Below are positions 26,964 to 37,574 of a DNA stretch of 64,000 nt, piece by piece (within the stretch, counting starts at the first letter, position 1; each line of letters begins with the position of its first letter). Where the stretch lies: contig NZ_MUGS01000004.1 in the NCBI RefSeq assembly GCF_002222055.1, forward strand, positions 62,001 to 126,000, written 5' to 3'. The DNA comes from Flavobacterium araucananum. GTDB lineage: Bacteria > Bacteroidota > Bacteroidia > Flavobacteriales > Flavobacteriaceae. Both the position numbers and the translations under genes were made by a program. The notes beneath the pieces were generated by a model. It did not search any database. It saw only the letters and a program-made list of their open reading frames with translations, and was not told the origin of the DNA.

Positions 26964-29894
26964 ATGACGAAATTTACAACTAGAATTTTAGTTCTATTAC
27001 TATCCTTTTTGTGTCCAATTGTTAACGCCCAAATAAAAAAAATTGGAGTTCCGTTTATCACCAATTACAATCCGAAAACGTATAAAGCTGCTTCAGAAAA
27101 TTGGGATGTTTTGCAAGATTCAAAAGGCATGATGTTTTTTGCGAATCATTTTGGCATTATGCAATTTGATGGCGTGCGATGGAATATCGTCGCACAACCC
27201 GAGAACAGGAGTATGGTTCGCTCTCTGGCAATCGATAAAAAGGACAAAATGTATGTGGGTGCTCAGGGCGAGTTTGGTTATACGGTTCAATTGCCTAACG
27301 GACAATACAAATATACTTCTCTGGTACAATTAATTCCTGCCCCATCCAGAAATTTTGGAGATGTTGTCCAGACTGTTATTCGCCCGGACGAAGTGATTTT
27401 TTTCTCGAACGAAGAAATTTTTATTTATAAGAATAACAAAATCAATGTAATACGATCTGAAGCCAAATTTGATGATTTTTTTGAAGTCAACGAAGAAATA
27501 TATGTTTCCGATAATATAAAAGGATTATTGAAACTTAAAGACAATGCGTTAGTCGAAATCCCTGACAGCAAACAGTTTATAGGAATGAAGATTAGAAAAA
27601 TCTTTAAAACTGCAGCAGGTTTGATTTTACTTACTCAAAAAAGCGGACTTTTTAGTTATAATAACAATCAGCTAAAACCTTTTGTGACCAAAGTCGATTA
27701 TTTGCTAAAGCAAAGTCAGATCTCAACGGGTATTTTACTTTCTGATGGATATTTGGGGATTGGAACGCGACAATCCGGGTTGATAGTTATTGATAGTGCA
27801 GGAAATTTGATTCAGCATATCAATAAACAAATGGGTTTGCAGAACGAATATGTCACACATCTTAAAGTAGATACCGAAGGCAATTTGTGGGTAACATTAA
27901 AAGAAGGTGTTTCGCTCATTCAGATTTCATCACCCTTGTCCAAAATATTGGATGTATCCAATGCCGAAACCAAAATATATTGCAGTCAGATTTACCAAAA
28001 TAAGCTTTATATCGCAACAGATAATGGTGTTTTCTGGCTCGATTGGGAAGCTTACAAAAAGGGTGAGCACCAAAATGTCAATTTTCAGCATATCTCAGGA
28101 ATGTCTGAGAATGTATGGAATATTGGTGTTTTTGGAAATTCGCTTTTGGCTTTCGAAAAAAACGGAGTTTTTGAGATAAAAGGAAATTCGGCTCAACTAC
28201 TAGCCAAAACCGATGGAGCGTGGCAAGGAGTTATTATTCCGGATCATCCGGATGTATTACTCGTGGGCGGTTATAACGGATTGTATGTTCTTAGAAAAAT
28301 AAATAATTCCTGGACGTATCAGCATAAGATAAAAGGTTTTGATGAAAGTAGCCGGATAATCGAAACAGATAAAGCCGGAAACATCTGGATTGCGCACGGT
28401 TACAAGGGAATCTTTAAAATTAGATTTAAGGCAACATTCGATACAATTTCAAGTCTCGAGTTTTACAATCAAAAGAATGGTTTTCCGTCGAGTTTGTTTT
28501 TGAATACCTTCAAAATAGACGATCAGATTCTTTTTGGTACCACAAAAGGGGTTTACAAACAAGATGTTACTTCAAAGAAAATGATTCCGGATGTTAGGTT
28601 CAAAAAATACCTCAAAACAGACAGTCACATTAGGTTGCTTAAAGAAGATCATCAAAATAATATCTGGTACATTTCTGGCGAAAATACCGGAAAAATGACT
28701 CAGAAACCCGGAGGGAGTTTTACGATAGAAGAATTACCTTTTCGAAAACTAAGGTATTTGTATATTCCGGGTTTCGAGAATATCCAAACCACCCTGAACG
28801 GTGATGTGTTTTTTGGAACGCAAGATGGTTTGATTCATTACAATACAACCAAAAGCAAAAAATATAAGTCGAAATATAAAGCGGTTATTTCTGAGGTAAA
28901 ATCTATTTTTCCTAAAGATAGTTTGTTGTTTTCGAGTAGATATGATGTGCTTTCTACAAATACAGAATCTGGAAACCATAAATTTTCAGTTGTTTTATCG
29001 TATGCAAATAACGCTTTGCATTTTTCGTTTGCCTCGCTTTGTTACGATGAGGCAGATGCTACAAAATACGAATATTGGCTGGAAGGTTTTGAACCCAAAT
29101 GGTCTGATTGGAATCTACAGACAGAAAAAGAATATACGAACTTGCCCGAAAATGAATATATTTTTCATGTAAGAGCAAAAAATATTTATGATGTTGTTAG
29201 TGAAGAAGCCATTTTTAAATTTGAAGTTTTACCGCCATGGTACAGAACAAGCTGGGCTTATATTTTGTATCTGCTACTTTTTGGCGTTTTGATTTACACG
29301 ATTATCAAATACCAAAAAAATCTTGCAGAGCGGGATCGCGAACAATTAATACTGAATCAGGAAAAGGAACTGTTGCGAAATCGAGCCGAATTAAACGAGC
29401 AAAAACTGGCATTAGAGCAGGAGAATATGACCATTATGCGCGAAAATCTCGAAGCAACCATTAATCTCAAAAATGCCAAAGTAGCCTCGAATACGGTAAA
29501 TCTTATTCATTTAAATGAAATTTTACTTTCTATAAAAGACCTTATTAGCCAGATTGATAAAAAGAATGATTTTAATACCAACTTTGGTTTATTGACTAAA
29601 ATTAATCGCATCATCGATCACGAATTGCAGGGAGATCAGCATTGGAACGAGTTCGAAGAAATCTTTAATCAGCTTCATGATAATTTTATGCAAAGGCTAA
29701 AAAACAGTTTTCCGGAACTGACTCCGCGAGATATGCGATTGTGCGCTTACCTGCGAATGAATTTTAATACTAAAGAGATTGCGCCACTTTTAGGAATTTC
29801 TGTTCGTGGTGTCGAAGATACCAGATATCGCATTCGTAAAAAGTTACAGCTTTCGTCTGAAGCAAATATTACCGAATACATTCTGAATTTTTGA
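26964..29894 (+). CDS. Propeller/Y_Y_Y sensor with LuxR-type HTH
   Basis: A 976-residue protein: signal peptide (about 1-23), Reg_prop beta-propeller repeats (about 30-660), Y_Y_Y domain (about 680-755, with YEYWLEGFEPKWSDW), one TM helix (about 764-781), a cytoplasmic coiled coil rich in E/Q/L (about 785-860), and a LuxR-type helix-turn-helix (about 919-976, LTPRDMRLCAYLRMNFNTKEIA). There is no histidine kinase or receiver domain. Signal transfer from the periplasmic propeller to the DNA-binding domain must therefore be direct through the membrane, as proposed for SusR-like regulators. Its position directly upstream of the glucanase genes makes it their likely regulator. Confidence 0.9.
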   Translation: MTKFTTRILVLLLSFLCPIVNAQIKKIGVPFITNYNPKTYKAASENWDVLQDSKGMMFFANHFGIMQFDGVRWNIVAQPENRSMVRSLAIDKKDKMYVGAQGEFGYTVQLPNGQYKYTSLVQLIPAPSRNFGDVVQTVIRPDEVIFFSNEEIFIYKNNKINVIRSEAKFDDFFEVNEEIYVSDNIKGLLKLKDNALVEIPDSKQFIGMKIRKIFKTAAGLILLTQKSGLFSYNNNQLKPFVTKVDYLLKQSQISTGILLSDGYLGIGTRQSGLIVIDSAGNLIQHINKQMGLQNEYVTHLKVDTEGNLWVTLKEGVSLIQISSPLSKILDVSNAETKIYCSQIYQNKLYIATDNGVFWLDWEAYKKGEHQNVNFQHISGMSENVWNIGVFGNSLLAFEKNGVFEIKGNSAQLLAKTDGAWQGVIIPDHPDVLLVGGYNGLYVLRKINNSWTYQHKIKGFDESSRIIETDKAGNIWIAHGYKGIFKIRFKATFDTISSLEFYNQKNGFPSSLFLNTFKIDDQILFGTTKGVYKQDVTSKKMIPDVRFKKYLKTDSHIRLLKEDHQNNIWYISGENTGKMTQKPGGSFTIEELPFRKLRYLYIPGFENIQTTLNGDVFFGTQDGLIHYNTTKSKKYKSKYKAVISEVKSIFPKDSLLFSSRYDVLSTNTESGNHKFSVVLSYANNALHFSFASLCYDEADATKYEYWLEGFEPKWSDWNLQTEKEYTNLPENEYIFHVRAKNIYDVVSEEAIFKFEVLPPWYRTSWAYILYLLLFGVLIYTIIKYQKNLAERDREQLILNQEKELLRNRAELNEQKLALEQENMTIMRENLEATINLKNAKVASNTVNLIHLNEILLSIKDLISQIDKKNDFNTNFGLLTKINRIIDHELQGDQHWNEFEEIFNQLHDNFMQRLKNSFPELTPRDMRLCAYLRMNFNTKEIAPLLGISVRGVEDTRYRIRKKLQLSSEANITEYILNF

Positions 29895-29896
29895 TT

Positions 29897-30220
29897 TTTG
29901 TTTCACGCAGATTTTAAAAAGATATACACAGATGTTTTATCTAACGTTTCAACGGATTAAAATCCGTTGCTACAAAATGGATCGTTCCTTCGGAACTTTT
30001 GGAAAGAGCCTTCAGCTCGATTTATATTGTAGGGATGGGGATTTTAATCCGTCCTTCGCAATCATGATCGTCAATCTTTGTAGAGCTACTAGCGGAGATT
30101 TCTCCTTCGTCGAAATGACAAGATTGTGGTTATCATTGTGAAAAATTGATTAATCAATTATAAAAAAATAATCCCCTCAATCTGCCTAAATCTTCTAAAA
30201 ATCTGCGTGAAACAAAAATT
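29897..30220. repeat. Composite palindromic repeat region upstream of the GH16 gene
   Basis: The 574-bp gap 29895-30468 has no credible gene. The outer arms TTTGTTTCACGCAGATTTTAAAAAGAT (29897-29923) and a complement at 30190-30217 form a CACGCAG palindrome. Inserted between them is a second element, 29951-30121, which recurs in inverted orientation at 39343-39511. The stretch 30221-30468 contains the GH16 promoter region, without an element I can define. Confidence 0.65.
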
Positions 30221-30468
30221 TACATCTACAAAATAATCACAAAATTCAAGTTTTTTATTATTAAGTAAAATCTCAGGTAGTTTTACGCATTTTGAACGCT
30301 AATTATTACATTTTTTTGCAAACACCGTAGTCAAACCGTATTCAAAAATGTAAGTCTTGCCTGATTTATTTGTTAATATTGTCCCATTATTATCAAAATA
30401 ACAATCTATTTTTTACAAAGTAGATAATTATTGCACTAATAATCTTTACTAACAAATAACCTAAGAAA

Positions 30469-33400
30469 ATGAATCAAAAAGACTCTTTTTTCGGCCGACC
30501 ACCGAGAAGTAATTACAATGTATTAAAAAGGTGTTTACTGTTATTAATAATAGTAGTATCTCCTGTTTTAAAAATGCATTCACAATGCAACACTTTAATT
30601 TGGTCCGATGAGTTTAACGGTACAACGGTAGACGCGACCAAATGGCAAAGTATTTCCGGAAACGGTTGTCCATCACTTTGCGGCTTCGGCAATGCCGAAG
30701 CACAACGCTACGATCCTAATCAGGCAACAATTGTTAAAGAAGGAACGAACAGTTACCTGAACATTCAGGCAAAATACGAACCGAATGCTTCGTTTCCGCA
30801 ACAGCCGTATTCATCGGCAAAACTAACGACAGAGGGTAAGTATGCTATAAAATACGGAAGAATCGAAACCCGTATGAAATTGTCTAACGGAATGGGTGCC
30901 TGGCCGGCATTCTGGATGTTACCCGCAGGCACTTCAAATTGGCCTTTTACAGGAGAAATTGATATCATGGAAGCCAAACACAGAAACCCAAAATCTGTAG
31001 ACGGAACGATTCACTACGATGGTGGCGGTTATCATTATACAGGCAGAAGTTATAGTTCTCCAACAGATTTGTCTTCAGAATTTCACGTTTATGCGGTAGA
31101 ATGGGGACCAAATATCATAAAATGGTTTATCGACGGCAATTTATTTCACACCGCTACGCCACAAACCACTGTAAATGGCGGATGGCCTTTTAACGATCAG
31201 CAGTTTTACATTATTCTAAATCTGGCTGTTGGTAGTTTAGGAACGCCTTATACAAGTGTAAACGGCGCGGGTGTAGAACCAATCCCAGCAGATTTTCCGG
31301 CAAAACTACAAGTAGATTATGTTCGTGTTTACAGCGGTAGCTTTACCTACGGTGTATTGGGCGATGCAAAAGTATACAACAACGAAACCGGCAAAACTTA
31401 TTCTATCAATGCGATTGCAGGCGCGACTTACAATTGGACAGTTCCTGCGGGAGCCTCGATTACTTCAGGACAAGGCACAAATACAATTACGGTAAATTGG
31501 GGAACTACGGGAGGAGATGTTGCTGTTGCAACTACAGTTTCAGGATGTACTTCGAATACTTACAAACTGGCTGTAACTACGGAGGTACCTTTGCCGGTAG
31601 AAAAAATTTATGAAGATTTTCAATCGAATAGAAATATTGTTTACGGCAACAAAACCGGAGTTTTGACAGAAGCCGTGGCAAATCCGTCGGCTAGCGGGAT
31701 CAATACCTCGGCTTTGGTGGGTAAATATGTTCGTAATGCATCTGAATTGTATGATGTGCTTAATATCAAAAATGTAACCATCAGCAATGCGAATGATTAC
31801 GTTTATGGTCGAAAAAAACTATCTTTCGATATCTATACTTCGGCACCTGTAGGGACAAAAATTTCGATGCAACTCGAAAATAGTCTGGTAACCACAGCAA
31901 CAAACTTTCCGTCAGGAAGACACAGCGGTTACAAAGCCACAACAACGGTCCAGAACAAATGGGAAACGATTGAATTTGAATTCGAAAAAGTAATCGATCC
32001 TAACACAAGTGCTTTAACGATCAATAATGTAGTTTTTCTTTTTGAATCAAATTCGAATACAGGAACTACGTATTATTTTGATAATCTACTTACAAAAGCA
32101 GCACCCGAGAAACCAATTATTGCGACAGATGTTCTGCAAAATTACGACGGCATTAATAAAATTATCAAAGGAACGACAACCGGAGTATATACTGTTGTAG
32201 CAAATCCGGGAGCAAATTCTGTTAATTCATCTGCCAATGTGGCCAAATATGTTCGTAATGTAACAGAGCAATACGATGTACTTTTCTTTAATACACAAAA
32301 CAATATCGAAGATGCAGGTTTACTCAAAAATCAGACTAAAAAAATCCTGATTGATGTTTATACTACGGCACCAATTGGTACGGTTGTAAGTCTGAATTTA
32401 GAAAATAGTGCAACATCGCTTCCGGCAAATTTTCCAACGGGACGAAACAGTAATTATGTAGCAATCACGACCAAACAAAACCAATGGGAAACCCTGACAT
32501 TCTATTACAATTCAAGTCCTGATGAAGGAACTTCGAATCTGGCGGTAAACCAAATGGTTATTTTGGCCAATTCAGGTTCTTATACAAGCGATACGTATTA
32601 TTTTGATAATATCAGAATTGGCTCTACCAAATTGCCGGATACTTTTACACCCGGAGTAGTTTATGAAGATTACCAAACCGTTCATAATATCACATTCAGA
32701 GATGCGATTGGTACTTATACGCCAAACACGGCAAATCCTGGTGCAAGCGGAATTAACACGTCTTCGAATGTTGCAAAATATGTTAGAAAATCGACAGAGT
32801 TGTATGATAACTTTTCGTTTAATACTACTTTGACCAATATTGGAGATTTTAAAAGCGGAACTAAAAAATTTGCTATGGATGTTTATACAGCTGCTCCTGT
32901 AGGTTCTGTAATTTCATGGCAGGCAGAAAGCAGTGCTTCGGTTCCGTCAAATTATCCTGTAGGCAGACATAGTATTTATCAAGCTGTTGTAAAACAAACC
33001 AACACCTGGCACACCCTTGTCTTTACATACGCAAGTGCACCGGATGCATCAACCTTAGACAGCGAAGTAAATCGTTTTGTTTTCTTGCTGGAACCGGGAA
33101 CAAGTTCAGGAAACACGTACTATTTTGATAATATCAGAGCTGTAAATTTGGTTGGGACAGAAAATCCGCCAGCGACTTTACCAGCTCCTTGGGCCAGCAC
33201 AGATTTAGGTGCGGTAACTCCGGCAGGAGAAGCTACTCATGCCAGCGGAACTTTTACGATCAAAGGATCAGGAGTAGATATTTGGGAATCAAGCGATCAG
33301 TTTCAATTTGTAAACCAATCGATTACCGGTGATGCCGAAATTATAGCTAAAGTCAATTCGTTGACCAACACCAATACCTATGCAAAAGCCGGAGTAATGT

Positions 33401-34428
33401 TTCGTGAAACACTTACACCAACTTCTAAGCATGCCATGACAGATATTACTGCGGAAGCGGGAATAGAGTTTCTAACCAGAGAAGCTATATCAGGAATCAC
33501 AACGGCTCAGGCAGCAGCGGGAACAGCTCCAAAATGGCTTCGTATCACAAGAACAGGAAACGTGTTTACCTCTTATTCATCTGATAATGGTACAACCTGG
33601 ACGCCATTGGGGACTCCAAAAACAATCGTGATGGCAAATACTATTTATGTGGGAATGGCAGTAACTTCTCATGCAAACGGAACTTTGGCAACAGGGGTTT
33701 TTAGCGATGTTATTGTTCGAAATATTACTTCGAATAACAATATCAATCTGGCTTTGGCAAAAACAACAGTAGCTTCTACAGAAGAAAATACTACTTATTC
33801 TTCGGCGAAAGCCACAGACGGAGATGCCGGAACAAGATGGGCGAGTAGTTTTGCCAATACCAGCGAATGGATTTATGTTGATTTAGGAAGTAATTACAAT
33901 ATCAACCGTGTGGTACTAAAATGGGAAGCCGCTTTTGCAACACAATACAAAGTACAAATTTCTACTGATGCTGTTTTTACCGAAAACGAAACTGTAAATA
34001 CCCAAACAGCCAGTGATGGCGGAACAGATGACTTAACAGTAAGCGGAACCGGAAGATACATCAGGATTTTATGTACGACCAAAGCATTGGCGCCATACGG
34101 ATATTCATTGTTCGAAATCGAAGCTTACGGATCTGCTTCGACAGCCAAAAAAGCGGCGGCTGTTATAGAAGAAACTGAAGCTGTAACGACTGTATTTACC
34201 CTGTATCCTAACCCGGCAAATAATTATGTTCAGCTGGCAATACCTGAAAAGTTAGACCACAAGATTGTAACCATTTATGATGAATCAGGCACTTTGCTAC
34301 TAGAGCAAAAAATTGATTCTGAAGCTACAGATGGTCTTATAGACATTGGTAAACTTAAACGAGGAATCTATATTCTGAACTTTAAATCCGATCAAAAGAG
34401 CTGGACAAAAAAATTGATTAAGCAATAA
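30469..34428 (+). CDS. T9SS-secreted GH16 beta-glucanase with multiple binding modules
   Basis: A 1319-residue protein with a late signal peptide (about 20-39). The GH16 domain (about 40-295) has the catalytic E-x-D-x-x-E as Glu163, Asp165 and Glu168 in GEIDIMEA, the laminarinase-type arrangement. Then follow a PKD-like domain (about 300-370), three tandem repeats of about 165 residues (about 375-540, 552-717 and 727-895; shared VAKYVRN, DVYTxAPxG, PxGRxSxY, YYFDN), a DUF1349-like domain (about 905-1085), an F5/8 type C (CBM32) domain (about 1090-1225) and a T9SS sorting domain (about 1240-1319). It hydrolyses beta-1,3 or mixed-linked glucans outside the cell. A hairpin terminator follows. 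Confidence 0.93.
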   Translation: MNQKDSFFGRPPRSNYNVLKRCLLLLIIVVSPVLKMHSQCNTLIWSDEFNGTTVDATKWQSISGNGCPSLCGFGNAEAQRYDPNQATIVKEGTNSYLNIQAKYEPNASFPQQPYSSAKLTTEGKYAIKYGRIETRMKLSNGMGAWPAFWMLPAGTSNWPFTGEIDIMEAKHRNPKSVDGTIHYDGGGYHYTGRSYSSPTDLSSEFHVYAVEWGPNIIKWFIDGNLFHTATPQTTVNGGWPFNDQQFYIILNLAVGSLGTPYTSVNGAGVEPIPADFPAKLQVDYVRVYSGSFTYGVLGDAKVYNNETGKTYSINAIAGATYNWTVPAGASITSGQGTNTITVNWGTTGGDVAVATTVSGCTSNTYKLAVTTEVPLPVEKIYEDFQSNRNIVYGNKTGVLTEAVANPSASGINTSALVGKYVRNASELYDVLNIKNVTISNANDYVYGRKKLSFDIYTSAPVGTKISMQLENSLVTTATNFPSGRHSGYKATTTVQNKWETIEFEFEKVIDPNTSALTINNVVFLFESNSNTGTTYYFDNLLTKAAPEKPIIATDVLQNYDGINKIIKGTTTGVYTVVANPGANSVNSSANVAKYVRNVTEQYDVLFFNTQNNIEDAGLLKNQTKKILIDVYTTAPIGTVVSLNLENSATSLPANFPTGRNSNYVAITTKQNQWETLTFYYNSSPDEGTSNLAVNQMVILANSGSYTSDTYYFDNIRIGSTKLPDTFTPGVVYEDYQTVHNITFRDAIGTYTPNTANPGASGINTSSNVAKYVRKSTELYDNFSFNTTLTNIGDFKSGTKKFAMDVYTAAPVGSVISWQAESSASVPSNYPVGRHSIYQAVVKQTNTWHTLVFTYASAPDASTLDSEVNRFVFLLEPGTSSGNTYYFDNIRAVNLVGTENPPATLPAPWASTDLGAVTPAGEATHASGTFTIKGSGVDIWESSDQFQFVNQSITGDAEIIAKVNSLTNTNTYAKAGVMFRETLTPTSKHAMTDITAEAGIEFLTREAISGITTAQAAAGTAPKWLRITRTGNVFTSYSSDNGTTWTPLGTPKTIVMANTIYVGMAVTSHANGTLATGVFSDVIVRNITSNNNINLALAKTTVASTEENTTYSSAKATDGDAGTRWASSFANTSEWIYVDLGSNYNINRVVLKWEAAFATQYKVQISTDAVFTENETVNTQTASDGGTDDLTVSGTGRYIRILCTTKALAPYGYSLFEIEAYGSASTAKKAAAVIEETEAVTTVFTLYPNPANNYVQLAIPEKLDHKIVTIYDESGTLLLEQKIDSEATDGLIDIGKLKRGIYILNFKSDQKSWTKKLIKQ

Positions 34429-34435
34429 ATAAAAT

Positions 34436-34478
34436 AGTTGGGTGTAATGAACCTCAATAGTTACACCCCAACTTTTTT
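34436..34478 (+). terminator. Terminator after the GH16 gene
   Basis: GTTGGGTGTAA (34437-34447) pairs with TTACACCCCAAC (34461-34472) with a one-base bulge and is followed by T6. The same GTTGGGTGTAA word occurs at 46019-46029 next to another repeat. Confidence 0.75.
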
Positions 34479-34486
34479 AGAGTACA

Positions 34487-34658
34487 AATTCTATGATTCT
34501 ATGTGATTTAAATCAAAGCCACAGATTAAAGGATTATAAAGATTAAAAAATAAAATCTGCTCAATCTGCTTAATCTGCGTGAAAAAATAGCTAACACATA
34601 GATTTAATTTGGAAATCAACACAGAATCTATGTGTTAAAATTATACCCAACGGGTTAA
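34487..34658. repeat. Mixed repeat region before the GH64 gene
   Basis: The segment carries CACATAG and CTGCGTGAAA words of the palindromic families. Its end, TCTATGTGTTAAAATTATACCC (34627 onwards to 34658), is the inverted counterpart of 46011-46046. The rest of the gap to 34721 is AT-rich leader. Confidence 0.55.
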
Positions 34659-34721
34659 CCGTATTTTCTCATTCTTACTACTTAATTAAAAACAATTTTA
34701 TGAACCCAAACAATTTAAACA

Positions 34722-37394
34722 ATGAGAAATTTTAGATTACAAAAAAACATTTTTACCGTATTGCTGCTGGCATTACTGGGCAATTTTATGTATGGGCAAG
34801 GACCTGTACCGTTTACGATTAGCAATACTTCGACATTTAATGACAATGAGTTGTATGTTGCCATTGTAGGGATAGATTACAATACCGGAAACCACGTTTG
34901 GGTAAATGCCAAAACGAGTCAGGTTTTGCCTATGAGTTCGTCTTATAACACCATTACAGGGCCTACAATTGGTGGTAATACGGGTCCGGGACAAAACTCG
35001 AAATATGCCAATTGTTTTACCAAACTAAGCGAGATTCCAAACAAGACCTTTACGTTACCGCAAATTGCAGGTTGCAGGGTTTTTATTGCCAAAGGGCAAC
35101 AATTGTATTTCTACTTTTTTGGCGCAAGCGGAGCTCCTTCCGGTTACACATCGCCAAACCCGTTGAATGCGACAGACCCAAATCAGGGAATTTTATATGA
35201 AATTATCGAATTGACCAACAACCAATATGGTTTTTTTGGAAATCCTTCGCGAGTAGATTCTTATAAATATCCAATGGGATTGGAGTTGTTTGGTGCTAAT
35301 GGCTATCAGAAAAAAGTGGGCGAATTAAAAAAACACGCTGATATTGTGGCAGCTTTCAAAGCCAATGTACCCTCAGAATTTCAGGGTTGTGTCAATGATG
35401 CAACAGGCGAGATTACTGCACCATCAAAAACTCCTGCTTTTGCAGACGGAACCGGAGGAACAAGTGTTGGTGCGCAGGCCAATTATCTAAAATCTTATAT
35501 TGATGCCATCTGGAATAAATATAAAAATGAAGATTTGATATTTTATGCCGGAGATGCCGGCGTTTTTAAAGGAAGAGTTATAGGTGAACAACTAGAAGTA
35601 GTAGGACAATCAGGTGGTTTTGTGGGTAGAACAGGAAGGGTTCAAAACAGGCCTTCGACACAAGAAGCTCTTGAAGGAAAAGGCGTTCTGGACAGACGAT
35701 TGGTCGACGGAGATTTGGATCTTGTGGTTCAGGCACAATTAACAGCAGCGATAAACCGTCATGTGGTAAACGTGACTACTGCAAATCCGGGACAACAAAA
35801 CTGGTACGATGCCTCGAAATTTTATCAGGTAAACCCAACCAATCATTATTCTAAATTCTGGCATTTACCGGGAATAAGTGTAGACAATCTGGCTTACGGA
35901 TTTGCTTATGATGATGTGGCAGATCAGTCGCCATCGCTACATACACCACAACCAACAAAAGTAATTGCAAGTTTTGGAGGATATGCCGGAACTGTACCTT
36001 CGGTTCCTGCTACGACAGATGTTATTACGGTTTATAAAGATTGTAATTATACCGGATTTTCCGGCGGACTAACAATTGGAGATTACAACCTGGCACGTTT
36101 AAAAACATTAGGAATTGAAGATGATGCCATATCGTCCCTAAAAATTACACAAGGTTTTCAGGCGATTTTATATCAGGATGATAACTTTGGTGGAGCTTCG
36201 ACGGTAATTAATTCAGATAATACATGCTTGAATACAACCTGGAATGATAAGGTAACTTCGATCAGGATTCTGGCAAACGGAGTAACAACTTTAGGCAATC
36301 AAACTTTCTTTTTGCAAAACCGAAACAGTAATTTATACATGGATGTTTGGGGTGCAAGTTTGTCTAATGGCGCAGCGATTAATCAGGGAGCTTTAAATTC
36401 CGGAAACAATCAAAAATTTACATTGACACATTTAGGCGATGGTTTGTATAAAATCATAGCCAATCATAGCGGTCAATCTTTGGATGTAAATAATTTCAAT
36501 AAGGCAAATGGTACTCCTGTACAACAATATCCATACAATGCTACGACCAATCAGCAATTTGTATTGGTTGCTACAGGCGACGGATTTTATAAAATTGTAG
36601 CCAGACACAGTGGTAGAATCGTTGAGGTTGCAGGAGCAAGTACAGCCAATGGTGCAATTGTACAACAATGGGACAACAACAACCAGACTTGCGGACAATG
36701 GAAATTGATTCCCGCTACAACATCTCAAACAGCTGTATTAATTCAGGCAGAAGATTATTCGTCAATGAGCGGTATTCAGGTCGAAGCAACAACAGATACA
36801 GGAGGAGGATCGAATGTAGGATATACAGAAACCGGAGATTGGTTGGCTTACAACAGCATTAATTTTCCAACTACAGGTTCTTACCTAATCGAATACAGAG
36901 TAGCAAGTGGCGTAACCGGTGGTAGATTATCATCTGATTTAAACGGGGGAACCATTGTTTTGGGCAATGTCGATATCCCTAACACAGGCGGATGGCAAAA
37001 CTGGCAAACCGTTTCTCAAACGGTAAATGTAAATGCCGGAACGTACAATTTTGGAATCTACATTCAGAATACCGGAATGAACATCAACTGGATTAAAATT
37101 ACAAAAGTTGGAGCCGGTTTAACAGCAAAAACGGCCGCTCCGGAAGCAGAAACAGAACAGGTAGCTGCCACAGTTTTAAACCTATATCCTAGTCCGGTCG
37201 AAAATACACTTTATATCACCACAGACGTAACCGGTGGTAATGTGAGTATTGTAGATTCTCAGACAGGAGCGGTGGTTTCTGGACAAAAGGTCAATAATAA
37301 CAGTTTAGATGTTTCGCATTTGCGAAGAGGTGTTTACTTGTTGGTTTTTGAAAAAGACGGTACTAAAACGGTAAAACGTTTTATAAAAAAATAG
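34722..37394 (+). CDS. T9SS-secreted GH64 beta-1,3-glucanase with crystallin, ricin-type and CBM6 modules
   Basis: An 890-residue protein with a signal peptide (about 1-26). GH64 thaumatin-like catalytic domain (about 27-425): FTISNTSTFNDNELYVAIVG, a carbohydrate-facing FYFFGASGAPSGYTSPNP and GVLDRRLVDGD are family-like. Next come a beta/gamma-crystallin domain (about 428-520) with two calcium-clamp motifs (DDAISS, NDKVTS), a ricin-type beta-trefoil (about 525-665, with G-Q-W at the end), CBM6 (about 670-795) and a T9SS sorting domain (about 815-890). GH64 enzymes release long laminari-oligosaccharides such as the pentaose. The C-terminal half is strikingly similar to that of the protease at 39586-42462. 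Confidence 0.9.
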   Translation: MRNFRLQKNIFTVLLLALLGNFMYGQGPVPFTISNTSTFNDNELYVAIVGIDYNTGNHVWVNAKTSQVLPMSSSYNTITGPTIGGNTGPGQNSKYANCFTKLSEIPNKTFTLPQIAGCRVFIAKGQQLYFYFFGASGAPSGYTSPNPLNATDPNQGILYEIIELTNNQYGFFGNPSRVDSYKYPMGLELFGANGYQKKVGELKKHADIVAAFKANVPSEFQGCVNDATGEITAPSKTPAFADGTGGTSVGAQANYLKSYIDAIWNKYKNEDLIFYAGDAGVFKGRVIGEQLEVVGQSGGFVGRTGRVQNRPSTQEALEGKGVLDRRLVDGDLDLVVQAQLTAAINRHVVNVTTANPGQQNWYDASKFYQVNPTNHYSKFWHLPGISVDNLAYGFAYDDVADQSPSLHTPQPTKVIASFGGYAGTVPSVPATTDVITVYKDCNYTGFSGGLTIGDYNLARLKTLGIEDDAISSLKITQGFQAILYQDDNFGGASTVINSDNTCLNTTWNDKVTSIRILANGVTTLGNQTFFLQNRNSNLYMDVWGASLSNGAAINQGALNSGNNQKFTLTHLGDGLYKIIANHSGQSLDVNNFNKANGTPVQQYPYNATTNQQFVLVATGDGFYKIVARHSGRIVEVAGASTANGAIVQQWDNNNQTCGQWKLIPATTSQTAVLIQAEDYSSMSGIQVEATTDTGGGSNVGYTETGDWLAYNSINFPTTGSYLIEYRVASGVTGGRLSSDLNGGTIVLGNVDIPNTGGWQNWQTVSQTVNVNAGTYNFGIYIQNTGMNINWIKITKVGAGLTAKTAAPEAETEQVAATVLNLYPSPVENTLYITTDVTGGNVSIVDSQTGAVVSGQKVNNNSLDVSHLRRGVYLLVFEKDGTKTVKRFIKK

Positions 37395-37574
37395 TTTAAA
37401 AAACAATTGTAGATTTTTGATTTTAGAATTCATAAACTATGATTTCTAAGAGGAAGAGTTCGGAATTTGGTATCCCTAATTATCGGCATCAACTTTTAAT
37501 CTAAAATCAGAAATCTACAATTAAAAATCTCCCCCCAATTATTTACAAATTTATTAATCTATTAAACAATTATT

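Noticed and set aside
29932..30141. 69-codon open frame before the GH16 gene
   Set aside because: It falls in the dispersed repeat 29951-30121, has no conserved features, and its sequence is explained by the repeat.
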